From assembly GCA_021399435.1 (NCBI GenBank), contig JAJTUP010000003.1:1116001-1180000 (forward strand): a stretch of DNA of 64,000 bases. Reading direction: 5' to 3'. Shown here in pieces: positions 42,728-53,777 of the stretch. The notes beneath the pieces are model-generated. The model saw only the letters and a list, made by a program, of their open reading frames with translations, did no database searches and was not told the DNA's origin. Every line of letters starts with the position of its first letter. Positions within the stretch are counted from its first letter, which is position 1. The translations under genes and the position numbers were made by a program. The stretch is from Diaporthe sp. PMI_573 (lineage: Eukaryota > Ascomycota > Sordariomycetes > Diaporthales > Diaporthaceae).

Positions 42728-44617
42728 ATGGAGAATCCTACTGATCGTCTCCCTCCCATCCTACGTCTTCCTCCACATGTCCGACACCGTATCTACCTGC
42801 ACACAGAATTGGTTCCAAAGGGGCGACCTATCTCTACATATGGGGCCCCAAACCCCCAGTATTGGGATGCGTTTGACTTGCACCCACGCATCCGTAGCTT
42901 GCAACAACGCAAACAAAGCTCAAGATATCGCGGCTTCAGTGGACTGCTTCGCTCTTGCCGCGTCATCTACGGTGAGGTGTCGACCTTGCTGTACTCTTCC
43001 AATGACTTCTTCATTCGTTACTGGGACCAGCGATCGCTCGAGCCTCTGCGGAACTTGACCTCACATTCGCTTTCGAAGATCAGACGTCTCAAAATCATCC
43101 TCAATGAAGCCTCTTGTCCTACAGGGTATGGAGGCGACGTTAAGGACCGGATAGCAGAAGTGGATCACGAGGCTTGTCCTACAGGTGCAGGATATCGGGG
43201 CGGCCGACTTCCCTTCAGCCTCAAGATATATGTACACGATCAACCCGAACTTGACAGGGAGGGGCACATAGAAGGTCGCAATAGACCCCTCAAGAGTGGA
43301 CAACCGTTGGCAGAGACGGCACTCACTGAGTGGTATGTGACGATTGGCCATCTCTCATCATGCATTACTCCAAAAACCCTTGAGTTATGTCTGGTCTGCG
43401 ATGTCGACCCCAAAGACATCGAGATTGCGAGACGTGTAGTGGACTCCCTAGCCAGGCTTCCACTGCTCAAGGATTGTCACCTTCGGCTGAGCAGAATCTC
43501 AACAGCTACCCTTAACAACTTGGCACGTTCCACGGTCTCACACGTCTGCGGAATTTCTGACGCTCAAGCCTCGATGCTTCCGCAGCTTGGCCACGACATT
43601 TCGCGTCCTTCAAATCCCGGCTCCGCAACAGCTTCTGGCTCGCGACTCTTGGCTCTTCCACAAGAGCTGCGCTTTCGTATCCTCGAATTCACAGATTTAA
43701 TTACACCCTGGAAGGAGGTCACGTGGAGCAGGCACCAACGAGGCTTCGTTGCAAGTTTAAGTTTCTGCTACCCTCTGGACGCCCGGAGAGAAGAGTGTCC
43801 TCCTCACGTGCACCACGGTTGTCAGTTTGTCAATTGCTGGGAATCATACCCTGGCCCGGCTCTCGGCTGCTTCTGTCGCGTCAAGCACTCGGCCTTTTCA
43901 TCCGGGTGCAGGTGCTGGGAGCCACCGGAAAACCTTTTCCTCGTCTGTCGCGCTCTCTACAACGATTCCCAGATGGTTTTCTATTCTGGTAATAAGTTCG
44001 TCATACACGATATGAATCCCCAGCCGCCGTTTGAAGTACCCTCCGAGACGCAAATATATCCATTTCCTCGCTTGGCAGCCTGCATCTTCCTCACCGAGAT
44101 TGTGCCTGAGCACTGCTTGAGAGAGTTGCGGTCTATCGAATTCGTCTTTCCGCCCTACCACCACGACTGCTGGCCTCAGGAAGGACAAGCAGCTCTTGAA
44201 GACTGGGGCCGCACGATAGAGTGGCTTAGCAAGAGGCTTACTTTGCCGGCTCTTACCATTCGCCTATGTACGGCAGAGCCATTCGATGGGGCAGAACCCG
44301 AATACCGGACGTCTATAACAAAAGGGCAGGGCGAGGAGGTCCTAGCCGCCTACGCGCGCATCCTTTTCCCTCTTGTCCAGCTTGGCTCAGAGGGCCTGGC
44401 CAGATTCTACGCCCGCTTGACCTGGCCGTGGAAGCATGCGGTAGAGGCGCATAATGGCCACCGGACATATGGCTGGGAATGGGGCGAGGCCAAAGACAGG
44501 GTGCTGAGAGAAGATGCTGAGCGGTTGGTCATGGGCGATCGGTATGACTCGTTGCTTGATGGCGATGGCGAGCCTCCTGATAGCTTGTGGGTGCGCAAAT
44601 GGACAAGAGATTGTTGA
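42728..44617 (+). CDS. F-box-like protein with two tandem homologous modules
   Basis: Single exon, ATG 42728, 629 aa. Two similar modules are visible. The first begins PPILRLPPHVRHRIYLHTEL (about residue 9) followed by LHPRIRSL...GLLRSCRVIYGEVSTLLYSSNDFFI. The second begins LLALPQELRFRILEFTDLI (about 305) followed by NLFLVCRALYNDSQMVFYSGNKFVI. LPxExRxxI..., then LL..CR..Y.E....YS.N.F is the layout of F-box-like / 2EXR proteins, abundant and variable in filamentous fungi and usually without known substrates. Cys/His residues between the modules (HVHHGCQFVNCW, CFCRVKH, CRCW) could bind a metal. The tandem arrangement suggests internal duplication. A ubiquitin-ligase adaptor role is possible but unproven. 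Confidence 0.75.
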   Translation: MENPTDRLPPILRLPPHVRHRIYLHTELVPKGRPISTYGAPNPQYWDAFDLHPRIRSLQQRKQSSRYRGFSGLLRSCRVIYGEVSTLLYSSNDFFIRYWDQRSLEPLRNLTSHSLSKIRRLKIILNEASCPTGYGGDVKDRIAEVDHEACPTGAGYRGGRLPFSLKIYVHDQPELDREGHIEGRNRPLKSGQPLAETALTEWYVTIGHLSSCITPKTLELCLVCDVDPKDIEIARRVVDSLARLPLLKDCHLRLSRISTATLNNLARSTVSHVCGISDAQASMLPQLGHDISRPSNPGSATASGSRLLALPQELRFRILEFTDLITPWKEVTWSRHQRGFVASLSFCYPLDARREECPPHVHHGCQFVNCWESYPGPALGCFCRVKHSAFSSGCRCWEPPENLFLVCRALYNDSQMVFYSGNKFVIHDMNPQPPFEVPSETQIYPFPRLAACIFLTEIVPEHCLRELRSIEFVFPPYHHDCWPQEGQAALEDWGRTIEWLSKRLTLPALTIRLCTAEPFDGAEPEYRTSITKGQGEEVLAAYARILFPLVQLGSEGLARFYARLTWPWKHAVEAHNGHRTYGWEWGEAKDRVLREDAERLVMGDRYDSLLDGDGEPPDSLWVRKWTRDC

Positions 44618-46786
44618 CGGATGGAGTCAAACTTAACAGACGGGATCACAGCACGTTTGTTTCGAGAGGTAGTTGAAGCCACTGAGATTCGTAGGGCACA
44701 TCGTGGCTACATTTGGCGTACAGACAAGACTGGCTGTTTGCACAGAAAAAGGAAAGCCCAAGTGCAAAAAGGACCCCTTTCAGCCTACCAGGCCTGGCGC
44801 GAACGCCCAGGTGATGTGTTATAGACCAGAAATGAGAATACCCGATGTGTTTTATTGGCAAGCCGGCTGGATTTGAACCCAGGATCGCGGCCGTCCGATC
44901 TCCCGGAGTGATGTCTCAGTAGCCCAGAACAGCCGAGCTCAGCTGATCTCTCACGGCTGCGTCACTGTCCGAGGGGGTTTGTTTACTGTAGGGCTTACTT
45001 TTTTGCACGCGACAAGCGGCAAGGGGAGAAAGAAGGAAGAGGGGGCGTCTTGCCAAAACAAAGGGTTTCTGCGACACAATTGGACGTCTGTGCTGGGTGG
45101 CTTCCTGCAGGGTGAGCGCAAGATGACACCGCAGGTAGATTGATGAGAAGAATGATGTGATGCCAGGATGGGAATTCTGTTGGGTCCTTTTTTCCTTCGG
45201 TAATCGAAGGTGCGTTTACTCGGCAGCCTACGGAGTACTTGGTTTATGGTAGCATCGAGGCCAGAGCCGAGGCGTTGGTGCGGTGGTTGGTGGTCGGGGC
45301 AACGCAGCCCGCAGTCCTGCAAGAACACGAGCAGGTTCTGGGTGCCGCATTGTGAAACGACGGGTTATTTTGCCGCCCCGGTGTGCTTCGACACCCCTCG
45401 CGTCGCGATATTTCTGACATGCATATATGTGCATTGTAGAGTGCTTGGTGCCCCGCATGATTGGTTGGAATCCCTTCTTTTGTTGGGTCGTTGGCGTTCG
45501 TTCCCCCTCTGATTCTGGGCCTGATCGCCACAAATAGACAGACAAATAGACAGACGGACAGAGAGACAGACAGAGAGAGACAAACGAGAAAACTGGGACA
45601 ACCTGCAAGCAGTACGTACGTACGTGCTAACTTTAGCATGCTGCGCGTGCCGTAGTACCCCGGTTGGCATCCTGCTGCATGCAACATGCATTATGCACGT
45701 CAATATCAGGCGCAAGAAAGAGAGGGTACCCGGGGTTGTGGAGCCTCAGGAAACCTTGTGGCCTTGCACCTTGGAAAACCAGGCCCATCGCGGCGCATGG
45801 CACCGCCATGGCACCGCACCTGCTTGGAAGGTAGCTCCAAAGCCAATTGCTTTGGAGGCTGGGAGGCTGGCTGTGTGGCGGGGTCAGCCCTCCTAGCGCA
45901 CAGGCATATGCATCCCATCTTATATCTCGGTGGGGCCACCCGCGTGCAGGAAGTACAGGTGGAGCGGTTCCTCCGAGCTGGGGCCGTTGCCCTGGAAACC
46001 AGCTTGGCCGTACCTGGCAGCACCTGGGAGAGGCCGAGCGCCAAAACTCAACAACCACCTTCACAGGTAAAACCTGCCTGCACGCAGGAACAGCCTGCAG
46101 AAGCGAAGCCAGAAACTGCGCCGCCTTAATTTCCATCCTCGCTCACTCACTCACCCACTCACCCACTCCGCTCACTTATTCCTCTACCAGCTTCAAGCAG
46201 AGCGATTCAGCCCGGCTCAGCCCAGACCAGACAAGGCCAGTCCAGTCCAGTCTCAGTCTCAGTCCTGCACAGCCAGCGGCCGACCTCTCATTTTCACATT
46301 TCTATCCGTTCTCGTGAGATGCATTGCTGCTGCCGTCACAATCCCAGCCGAGCTGTGAGGGTCCTGAACTTGTATCTGCTGTGATACGCAACACACACAC
46401 ACACACGCACGCATACAGCTGCATCATCCAGTCCATTGCATCTGACAAGCGGCGTGGTACACCGCATTGGCAGCGCAGCGCATCATCGCATTGCCTCGCA
46501 CAAGCACAGCGCGCGCCTCTCAGCTGTCAACAATCAATCAGTCGATCAATCCACAACCCTTCTCAGTTCTTCTGTCGTAAAACGCTGGCCGCATTCAAGG
46601 TCGCAATCCAAGTGGCCCAGTTCTGATCCAATCCACCATAATATCCGTCATCGCAGCAGGTCAAGTCACTCATCTTGAAGCTTGCTTCCACCAGCCGCGC
46701 TACAGGCCACCGGCCCACTCCTGCGCCGTACCTCACCACTCGCTTGCTCTTCCGCTTCACCTCCGTATCTGTCAATCGCCGCCAAA
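44618..46786. other. intergenic region and 5' leader of ASE1
   Basis: 2.2 kb without a convincing gene. It contains a tRNA-like stretch on the minus strand (about 44861-44938) that does not fold properly, an AGAC-type tract (45538-45592), ACGTACGTACGT at 45612-45624, (CACT)n-like repeats at 46141-46172 and a (CA)n tract at 46390-46406. The last 600 bases are C/T-rich leader sequence. Confidence 0.55.
45538..45592. repeat. (AGAC)n-like simple repeat
   Basis: Imperfect AGACAGAC/AGAGAGAC tract of about 55 bases; non-coding. Confidence 0.9.
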
Positions 46787-49286
46787 ATGGACCCCGGCTA
46801 CCTTTCCCAGCAGGTCAACACCATCATTGGCCAATTGCACGGTCTCTTCGACGAGATCGGCGTCCCCAGCCATGATCGCGAATCCAGAGAGGCAGAGGTA
46901 TGTGAAACATCGTCACCCAACCCACATCCCTCGCCAGATAATGCTTGCTTGCTTGGTGGCCCAGGAGACTGACCGGAGTACCCACACACACAGCTGTTCG
47001 CAGCCCTGTCCGAGGCCCTGAACAACCAGGTGCGCCTTGTGACCCAAGAGAAGAAACAGATCATCTCTGAGGCCCAGGACATGATCACTACCATCCGCCA
47101 GATGGAAGCCTCCATGGAGGATCCCAGGCCCCGCGGCTCCTCCCAGAGCCACGACGACGGCCTGGATATTTCTTACCCCTTGAACAGGTGCCTACAGGCT
47201 TTGAAGGACAAACACGTCCAGGTTAGCAGGGTGCATAAGGAGCGGTTTGCCCAGGTAAAGAGTATGTGCCGCCGCCACTCCGAACGCTCAGTCCACCATC
47301 CGGTACAAGAACTGACATGACACAGAGCTGGTCCAGGCACTCGAATCCTACTCGTCACATCTCGAACCCAGTTTCGTTAAGCTTGCCCTCCCACCCACCG
47401 GACCAAACCAGTCCGTCCCGCCCACGTTTGATCTCTCACCCTCGTACGTCGATAAGCTCGACAACGAGTTCACCAGGGTCTATGAGGAGTACACGAGGCG
47501 CATCTCAACAATCCAGTCACTCTCAGAGAACATCATCCAGCTATGGGCGGAACTCGGCACGCCACAGGCCCAGACGGACGGCGCCATTGTAAAGTACTAC
47601 CGCGATTCTCCCGAACAGCTTGGCCTCCACGAGGAGGATATTGCGCGGCTTCGTGCAAGGCTGGACAAGCTCGACAGTGAGAAGAAGAACAGGGAGAAGC
47701 GCCTGCGTGACCTAAAGGACGCCGTTGAGGCACTGTGGGAGAAGCTGGGCGTTGACGAGGCGGAGCGCAAGGCGTTCCTGAATGCCAACCGTGGCTGTGG
47801 TGTGCGACAGATCAACGAGTTTGACGATGAGCTTGCCCGCCTGAATGAGCTCAAGCGACAGAATCTCCACCTCTTTGTGGAGGATGCGCGGTGCAAGCTC
47901 CAGGGGCTCTGGGATGCTTTGTACATGTCCGAGGACGAGATGCTCGATTTCACCCCAGCCTTCTCTGACGTGTACAGCGATGCGCTTCTCGAGGCCCATG
48001 AGAGCGAGATTGCGAGGCTGGAGGCCCTCAAGGAGCAACGGGCGCCGATGTTGGCTCTTATGGAGAGACACCGCACCCTGGTTTCGGAACGGGACGAGCT
48101 AGCCGCTGCAAGCCAGGACGCCTCGCGACTGATGATGAAGCCACAGAAGGGCGAGAAGCGTGACCCCGGGAAGCTGCTGCGGGAGGAGAAGATGAGAAAG
48201 AGGATCGCCAAGGAGCTGCCAAAGGTAGCAGCTGACTTGCGCAAGGCCTTGGAGCAGTGGGAAGACGAGTGGGGTCGCCCGTTCTATGTCCACGGCGAGA
48301 GGTACCTCGACACCATTGAAAACGACAGCTCCAGCAGGGCAACCCCGGGGCCGCGGTCGAGAACTCCAGCGAACACCTCGATGCCATCGAAATCGAACAG
48401 CGTGACCAGATCGGCACCGCCTGTCAGCAGATCCAACAGCGCCGTTAGCAACAGCCGCTCGCAGGCGCCTAGCCGGGCTGGGGCGAAGACGCCAACCGAA
48501 AAGTTCAATTCTCTTCCAACCAAGTGGTCGAAGCCACTGGGCCCCCAGACGACCATCAACACAAAGGGCAGCCCGACACGGATCCCAGCGCGCCCTCCGC
48601 TGTCCAACCTGAAGCACGCCAACTACTCTCCTGACAAGTCCAGGCAAGAGACGGAGAAGCCCGACCTCGTGAGGCGCGGAACGGTCCCGGTTATGCGTGC
48701 TCCGCCGCCCAAGATGAGAGACCTCGTCGCTGTGCCAGAGATGGAGACGGAGGCACCTGCCAGCTACTACCAGTCCTCAGATCGGGGATCAGGTATCATC
48801 CGGCACATCGAGCCCGAGGACGTGTACGATGACCGGCCGAAGCATAGCAGCGCAGAGTATGAGCGTCCCATCTCACACCACGATTTCCGCGACTTCCCCG
48901 GTAAGGCTTCACTCCGCAACCATGACAGCAGTCCGCGATATGAGCGCTTCGCACAGTCGTACTCGCAGGCCCCGGGCCCCGCAATCCGCCAGATCTCGAA
49001 CCAATCTAGTGACTCGAACGGGACTGTGGTGACGGGATCCGAGAACTGGGAGACATACGACGACGCCTCGGAGCCGGAAGAGGACATATCCATTGGGCAT
49101 TACGCCAAGATTCGGTCCGGAAGGGCAAACTATAGCATGGAGCCTCCGAGCACGTTTAACGCAAGCCAGGCGAAACGCCCGCGAGGTATCCCGCCTGCGC
49201 TGCAACAGCCGCATGTGCTTGTGGACGGCGACGGCAGACGCGTCTACTCTGGGAGCTCCGGCTGGACAGATGAGGATGTTTTCTAA
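46787..49286 (+). CDS. ASE1: anaphase spindle elongation protein (ASE1/PRC1/MAP65)
   Basis: Three exons: 46787-46897, 46994-47261 and 47326-49286, 779 aa. The first 440 residues are helical coiled coil and spectrin-like repeat. They contain the family's best conserved region, DARCKLQGLWDALYMSEDEM (about 313-332), and the lead-in LGVDEAERKAF. The remainder is a disordered Ser/Pro/Arg-rich tail with basic stretches (KWSKPLGP, GSPTRIPARPPLSNLKHANYSP) typical of the microtubule-binding and CDK-regulated C-terminus. The protein bundles antiparallel microtubules in the spindle midzone and supports anaphase elongation and cytokinesis. Intron 2's donor is A/GTATGT rather than the nearby CAG/GTAAAG, because only the former keeps QVKKLVQALESYSSHLE in phase. 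Length and layout match filamentous-fungal homologues. Confidence 0.93.
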
Positions 49287-50472
49287 GGGGTGAAGCGTGT
49301 TCGTCGTTCGCCGTGATCAGAAAATTCACGGACATCGGGTGTTTCCCCCCATTTTTGAACCCGATTGGTTCTCGACCCTTTTTATATGGCTCTTGAGAGA
49401 GCAGGTCCGCAAGGTTGTTGTAAAGCTCAAGAGGCTCGGCCGGCCGGCCGTGTCGTTCACATTTCAGTTCTTTTTGGTCTAAGGACTTTCGATTCTCATT
49501 TTGGGAGATCCCTGCAAGGGGAGGGGCTTTAACTTGATACCCACCTTGGAGGGATGGGTTTCCCGTGGGGGGCAAGGTAAATGGAAAGGCAGGGCGAGGG
49601 CGGGAAGGGAAACGGATGGAAAGACTCGTGAAATCACAGGATTTTTGGAGTCAGGATAATAACGGCGTTCAGGGCTTCGTGTTTACTTTCCCGTTCCGTT
49701 CATTCTGCAAAACACCGAGATGGAGGGCATGATGAGAGTCTGACTTGATGGTAGCTAGCTGCTCTGCCATGATCAATGATGACGACTGACTGACTGATTG
49801 AATGTATGCTGTTATGGCTAGCTGTATCAAAATCAACAGAAAGCATTGGTATTCAGTGAATTGGTAACAGAGTTTCTTGGAGTGCATGCGAGATGTAGTT
49901 GTGAATAATGACGACAAGATGGTGGTGATGGTGGTTTGAAGCCTTCAAGACCGGGTTGCTGATTTACCTAGTCTGAGCCTCAGTTCTAAAAACGGACGGG
50001 GCTGGCAGGCTGGCTGTCAGCCCGTGTCAGGGCATTCTAGAGCTCGGGGGATCGACAAGGGTTGCAGATTGGGCGTAACGTCGGGAGCTTTCAGCGCCGT
50101 TGCAGGTGGATCAGTGTGGCGTCGGACAGCTTTCGAGGGTCGCGATTACATCAGATCCCCTATTCCGTCACAGCACAACAACCGCCGGCCGACACTGGCC
50201 GCTGCTGCCGACCTCGTGCTCCACCAACACTCGCCAGCACCTCTCGACACGTCCCTTCACCTCAACCCAACCCTTTGTAGCACCGCGAACTTGACTCGTC
50301 AGGAAACCTCCATCAGCCAGTTCTTCTGGCACGCAGCCGACCCGCCACATCGTTCGAAATGCGACCTCTTTACTCCGACTGATCCATTGTGCACGTGCTT
50401 GAAGCAGCCACACATGTCGAAGCCTTTTCCCTCCACCCCTCGAGCCAATCCAGCACCTGCCCTTTAAAGGTC
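49287..50472. other. intergenic region and leader of the EH-domain gene
   Basis: About 1.2 kb holding the 3' end of ASE1 and the promoter and leader of the next gene. Two short upstream open reading frames (50359-50382 and 50414-50467) precede the main ATG. No other gene or repeat recognised. Confidence 0.6.
50359..50467 (+). promoter_or_regulatory. two upstream ORFs in the IRS4-type leader
   Basis: uORF1 is 7 codons (ATG 50359, TGA 50380-50382). uORF2 is 17 codons (ATG 50414, TAA 50465-50467), its stop only five bases before the main ATG at 50473. Both would have to be bypassed or reinitiated after if the leader covers them. Confidence 0.5.
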
Positions 50473-52830
50473 ATGCATGCCTCGAGCACTCCTCAAAGCA
50501 GCCGCTCGAACCTCCGCCCCGTCAGCTCCAACGACAATGCCGGCCCGCACAAGCTCACTCCCCAGGAGGCAGCCTTGCGGGGCGCCTCCCTCGCCTTCTC
50601 CAAGCAGCAGCAGCAACAGCAGCAGGCTAAAAATGCACGACGGCAGAGCCTGACGCCCAGCTCCAACAACCCTGCTGCCCTCGTGCCGCAGGACGGTGGC
50701 GCGCTCGTGGCAGCCACATCTGCTTCGAGGGCACGCTCCCCGACGGGCAGTGTCAGTAGTCGACAAGGCAACCGGCTAAGCAGGCAAGGCACGGGGGCCG
50801 GGAACGGGAGGATAAGCAGGCATACCACCGGAAACAGCAGCATCGCGCCGGACAGCGACGTGGGCCACGTCACCGAACAGGAGAGGGAACGCCTGGCACT
50901 GTTCCTCGGGTCGCCCGGCTCCGAGCAGTCCAAGAGCCCGTATCTGCTGCCCCCTGGTGGCCGGGCGGCTGGCACGACGGCAGACCCGAAGTCCACGAGC
51001 TTCATAGCCGCCACGCTCGCAGCGAGCAGGAGCGTTAGTCCTGGCTCCAGCCCGGCCGTGCAGGGCGGCGGTGATGAGAGGCCCACCGCTGGGAGGTCGC
51101 GACTTGGCGAGCCGGCACCTATCCGGAGGAAGCCGAACCCCAGGACGGACAGCCCGGCTATCAGCCTCTCGACCACAAGCTCGGACGGCCTCCCTGATAC
51201 GGCGCACCTGCCCCCTGCCAACTCGTTGATATCTATGTTCGAGCAGAAGGGGGATCAAGGCGTAGACCCTGTCAAGGATAGTCCAGGCAGGCCTCTTATC
51301 AACAGGTCCAAAGGGTGGCCCCTTCCGGATGTGAAGCTTGATTACGACGATGAAGACGACAAAGACTTGGGCGTGGAGAATATCAAGCCGCGACGGGAGC
51401 CTGTGCAGAAGACGAAGCCTAAGCCGAAGCCTAAGCCCAAGCCCGAAGTTAAGACAACAGTGGGGGGTGAGACTCCACCTCCGCCGGTGGTCAGGAGAGC
51501 CAACACCGAGATAGTTTCGCCAAAGCCTAGGAGGCCTGATACCAAGCCTAAGCTGGATTTCGAGGCCCCCGCGTCCTCAAGTGATGTGGTGGAGAAGCCG
51601 AATGCCACGATCGTGAAAGGGAGGAAAAGTAAACCGGAGCCGCCGAAACCGAGGAAGTTAGAGAAAAGCGAAGCCATGGATCAACATACAGCGGCGCGTC
51701 CACAGTTAAAAGATGCGGTGACACCTGAACCAAGACCTCTGAAACTACCAGCCCGGTCTTCCTTTCCACCTGTGCCAGCGAAGCCACCAACGCCAAAGAA
51801 GAGACAGACCCTACAAAGGCTTTCCCTCGCGCCGAGCGCTGATGGCCAGGACTCGTCTACGCCCATCTCATCTCGAAATAAGGCGGATGGCAGGCCTCTG
51901 ACCGGCGATTCCATGTCATCCAACGACACCTTTGTGTCAGCATCCTCGACGCCTACACGCGCGGAATCACCGCCTGTCTTCGATCCCGCATCTCGTACGA
52001 TGACGCCCAAGCCATTGCCGCCACGCGCGGCTTCGGCCCGACCGTTCACCCTTGCTGCCCCAGTCCGAAAAAATGTCACCGGTTCGTCCCAGCTTCCACT
52101 AGACTCGCTCTCCAGTGCCATGATGGCAGGCTCCCTCGCGTCGGCGAGACACACACCCGTGCCCATGGCAGGGTCCCGCACGCCGCCACCGGCACCGCCC
52201 TCACGCCGCATGGGAGGAGGCGCGAGGAAGGCAGCCAGCCGGGCCGCGTCCCCGCACCACATGAAGAAGACCCTGCGCGACCAGCGGCCCAAGTCAGACG
52301 ACGAAGACGCCCGGCGGCCGCACCACAAGAAGGGCCTCATCAACAGCAAGAAGCACACCCACCACGAGGGGTCCCGGCGCAGGTGGCGCGAGGAGATCAC
52401 GGAGCGCGAGAGGAAGCGCTATGAGGCCGTGTGGGCGAGCAACCGCGGGCTGTTCCTCGCCCCGGCGGCGGCAGCGCAGGCATCCTCAGACCCGGCGTTG
52501 CGCGACCGGAGCCACGAGGAGCTTGGCGAGCACGTGGCCAGCGTGGTGGTGCGCGACATCTGGTCCCGCAGCAGGCTGCCGGCACCCGAGCTTGCCGAGG
52601 TGTGGGACCTCGTGTACGGGCTCGGGAGCGCGGAGGGCGGGCCCCGGGTGGCCGCAGCGCTGAGCAAGAGCGAGTTCGTCGTCGGCACGTGGCTTATCGA
52701 CCAGCGCCTGCGGGGGCGCAAGATCCCGCCGCGCGTGAGCGACAGCGTGTGGAGCAGCGCCAAGGGGCTGTGGTCTGCTGCTCACCGGAACCCCAATCAT
52801 CACCACAGGAAGAAGGGGAAGGGGAAGTGA
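50473..52830 (+). CDS. IRS4: EH-domain protein of the IRS4/TAX4 family
   Basis: Single exon, ATG 50473, 785 aa. Most of the protein is disordered Ser/Pro/Lys-rich sequence, with a poly-Gln run (about residue 46) and a KPKPKPKPKP stretch (about 316-325). The C-terminal 150 residues hold one EH domain. It runs from RRRWREEITERERKRYEAVW (about 637) through VVVRDIWSRSRLPAPELAEVWDLVYG to LSKSEFVVGTWLIDQRLRGRKIPP, the signature of yeast Irs4/Tax4. Those proteins bind the inositol 5-phosphatase Inp51, lower PtdIns(4,5)P2 and take part in cell-wall signalling, rDNA silencing and pexophagy. The start codon was chosen because no in-frame upstream ATG exists. Homologues commonly have only the EH region conserved. 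Confidence 0.88.
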   Translation: MHASSTPQSSRSNLRPVSSNDNAGPHKLTPQEAALRGASLAFSKQQQQQQQAKNARRQSLTPSSNNPAALVPQDGGALVAATSASRARSPTGSVSSRQGNRLSRQGTGAGNGRISRHTTGNSSIAPDSDVGHVTEQERERLALFLGSPGSEQSKSPYLLPPGGRAAGTTADPKSTSFIAATLAASRSVSPGSSPAVQGGGDERPTAGRSRLGEPAPIRRKPNPRTDSPAISLSTTSSDGLPDTAHLPPANSLISMFEQKGDQGVDPVKDSPGRPLINRSKGWPLPDVKLDYDDEDDKDLGVENIKPRREPVQKTKPKPKPKPKPEVKTTVGGETPPPPVVRRANTEIVSPKPRRPDTKPKLDFEAPASSSDVVEKPNATIVKGRKSKPEPPKPRKLEKSEAMDQHTAARPQLKDAVTPEPRPLKLPARSSFPPVPAKPPTPKKRQTLQRLSLAPSADGQDSSTPISSRNKADGRPLTGDSMSSNDTFVSASSTPTRAESPPVFDPASRTMTPKPLPPRAASARPFTLAAPVRKNVTGSSQLPLDSLSSAMMAGSLASARHTPVPMAGSRTPPPAPPSRRMGGGARKAASRAASPHHMKKTLRDQRPKSDDEDARRPHHKKGLINSKKHTHHEGSRRRWREEITERERKRYEAVWASNRGLFLAPAAAAQASSDPALRDRSHEELGEHVASVVVRDIWSRSRLPAPELAEVWDLVYGLGSAEGGPRVAAALSKSEFVVGTWLIDQRLRGRKIPPRVSDSVWSSAKGLWSAAHRNPNHHHRKKGKGK

Positions 52831-53450
52831 TCCGGTATGCTGGGGAAGAAGAGGGGGAGAGAGCATTATTATAATGGGTGTGGAATTGCCCTCGGATGAC
52901 AGTGAGAGGCACTCTTGGCTGCAACAGCTTACATGGATCACACACACGCATACAAGCATACACACATACGCAAACGCGCCGCCTGTCGTTGTACTTGACA
53001 TAGATTCAGCATCAATGATACCCCCCGAGCAGTCTTTTCAGATAGAAATGTAATTGACCTGGTCCTCTGAGGTCTCGCAGGGAACCAAGGAGACAACCTG
53101 CCCAGCTAGCGATACAAATATTGGGCCGTACTCCTTTCCCATAATAGAATATATCTATATACACACGCATATACCCCTCGTCGCTTGGCTCGGCCGCCTG
53201 AACCTGACCGATATTCTTTTGCCGACAGAGAGTTCATGCTATTAAGCTGAAGCTGAAGGATCGATCTTGGCCAGCAGGATATCCCCCACGCCCAGTACCG
53301 CTCGTCCCCGTCAGCCGTCCTGCGGCTGTGGGCGGGAGTAAGGCTTGATTAAATGAGCTCTTGCGACGGCTGGCGTTCTTTCTCTCGTGTCCCGCAACCA
53401 GTGCGCGACATCGTTAGGAAGCCCTCAAAGGATTCAGACAGATGCACACA
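52831..53450. other. intergenic region
   Basis: 620 bases with the 3' end of the EH-domain gene; low-complexity ACACACGCATAC-type sequence at 52937-52975 and ATATATCTATATACACACG at 53147-53165. No gene recognised. Confidence 0.6.
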
Positions 53451-53777
53451 TCACCAGTGATAGTGCTTCGGATAACCACCAACCACCCTATGGCTCGCCT
53501 GCGCCGTTGACCTGCGGGATGATAAGGCGAAGGAGAGGGTCCTGCGGCCCTTGAGCTTGGGCGCCGGCGCCGGCGCTGCTGCTGCGGGTGCCACCAGTGG
53601 GTTCGAGAGGATGTCGCCGTAGCCCTGGGTGATTTCATCTGTGCGTCAGGAAAGCTGGGACTTGGGGGAGAGCAGGTGAGGTAGGGGGAGCGGGAAGAGC
53701 GTTGCCTAACTTACGAGGTCGTGGTAGATTTCCCTAGGAGCCCTGGGGTTGAGCGGCCGGGAGGAAGTATTTCCCAT
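53451..53777 (-). CDS. candidate small N-myristoylated protein, 84 aa
   Basis: Two exons on the minus strand, 53711-53777 and 53451-53638, joined over a 72-nt intron with donor GTTAGG and acceptor GCACAG. The product starts MGNTSSRPLNPRAPREIYHD, with Gly2 and Ser6 as required for N-myristoylation. It continues EITQGYGDILSNPLVAP, an Ala/Pro-rich stretch and a basic Ser-rich end (KGRRTLSFALSSRRS). Evidence is limited to the myristoylation signal, protein-like codon composition and phase agreement. A stronger-looking donor (GTAAGT) four bases earlier gives a different, less protein-like second exon. I know of no family. It could be a membrane-anchored signalling or adaptor peptide, or a false prediction. 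Confidence 0.4.

Noticed and set aside
44861..44938. functional tRNA gene on the minus strand
   Set aside because: The T stem has mismatches and no anticodon arm of 7-nt loop can be drawn; kept only as a low-interest finding.
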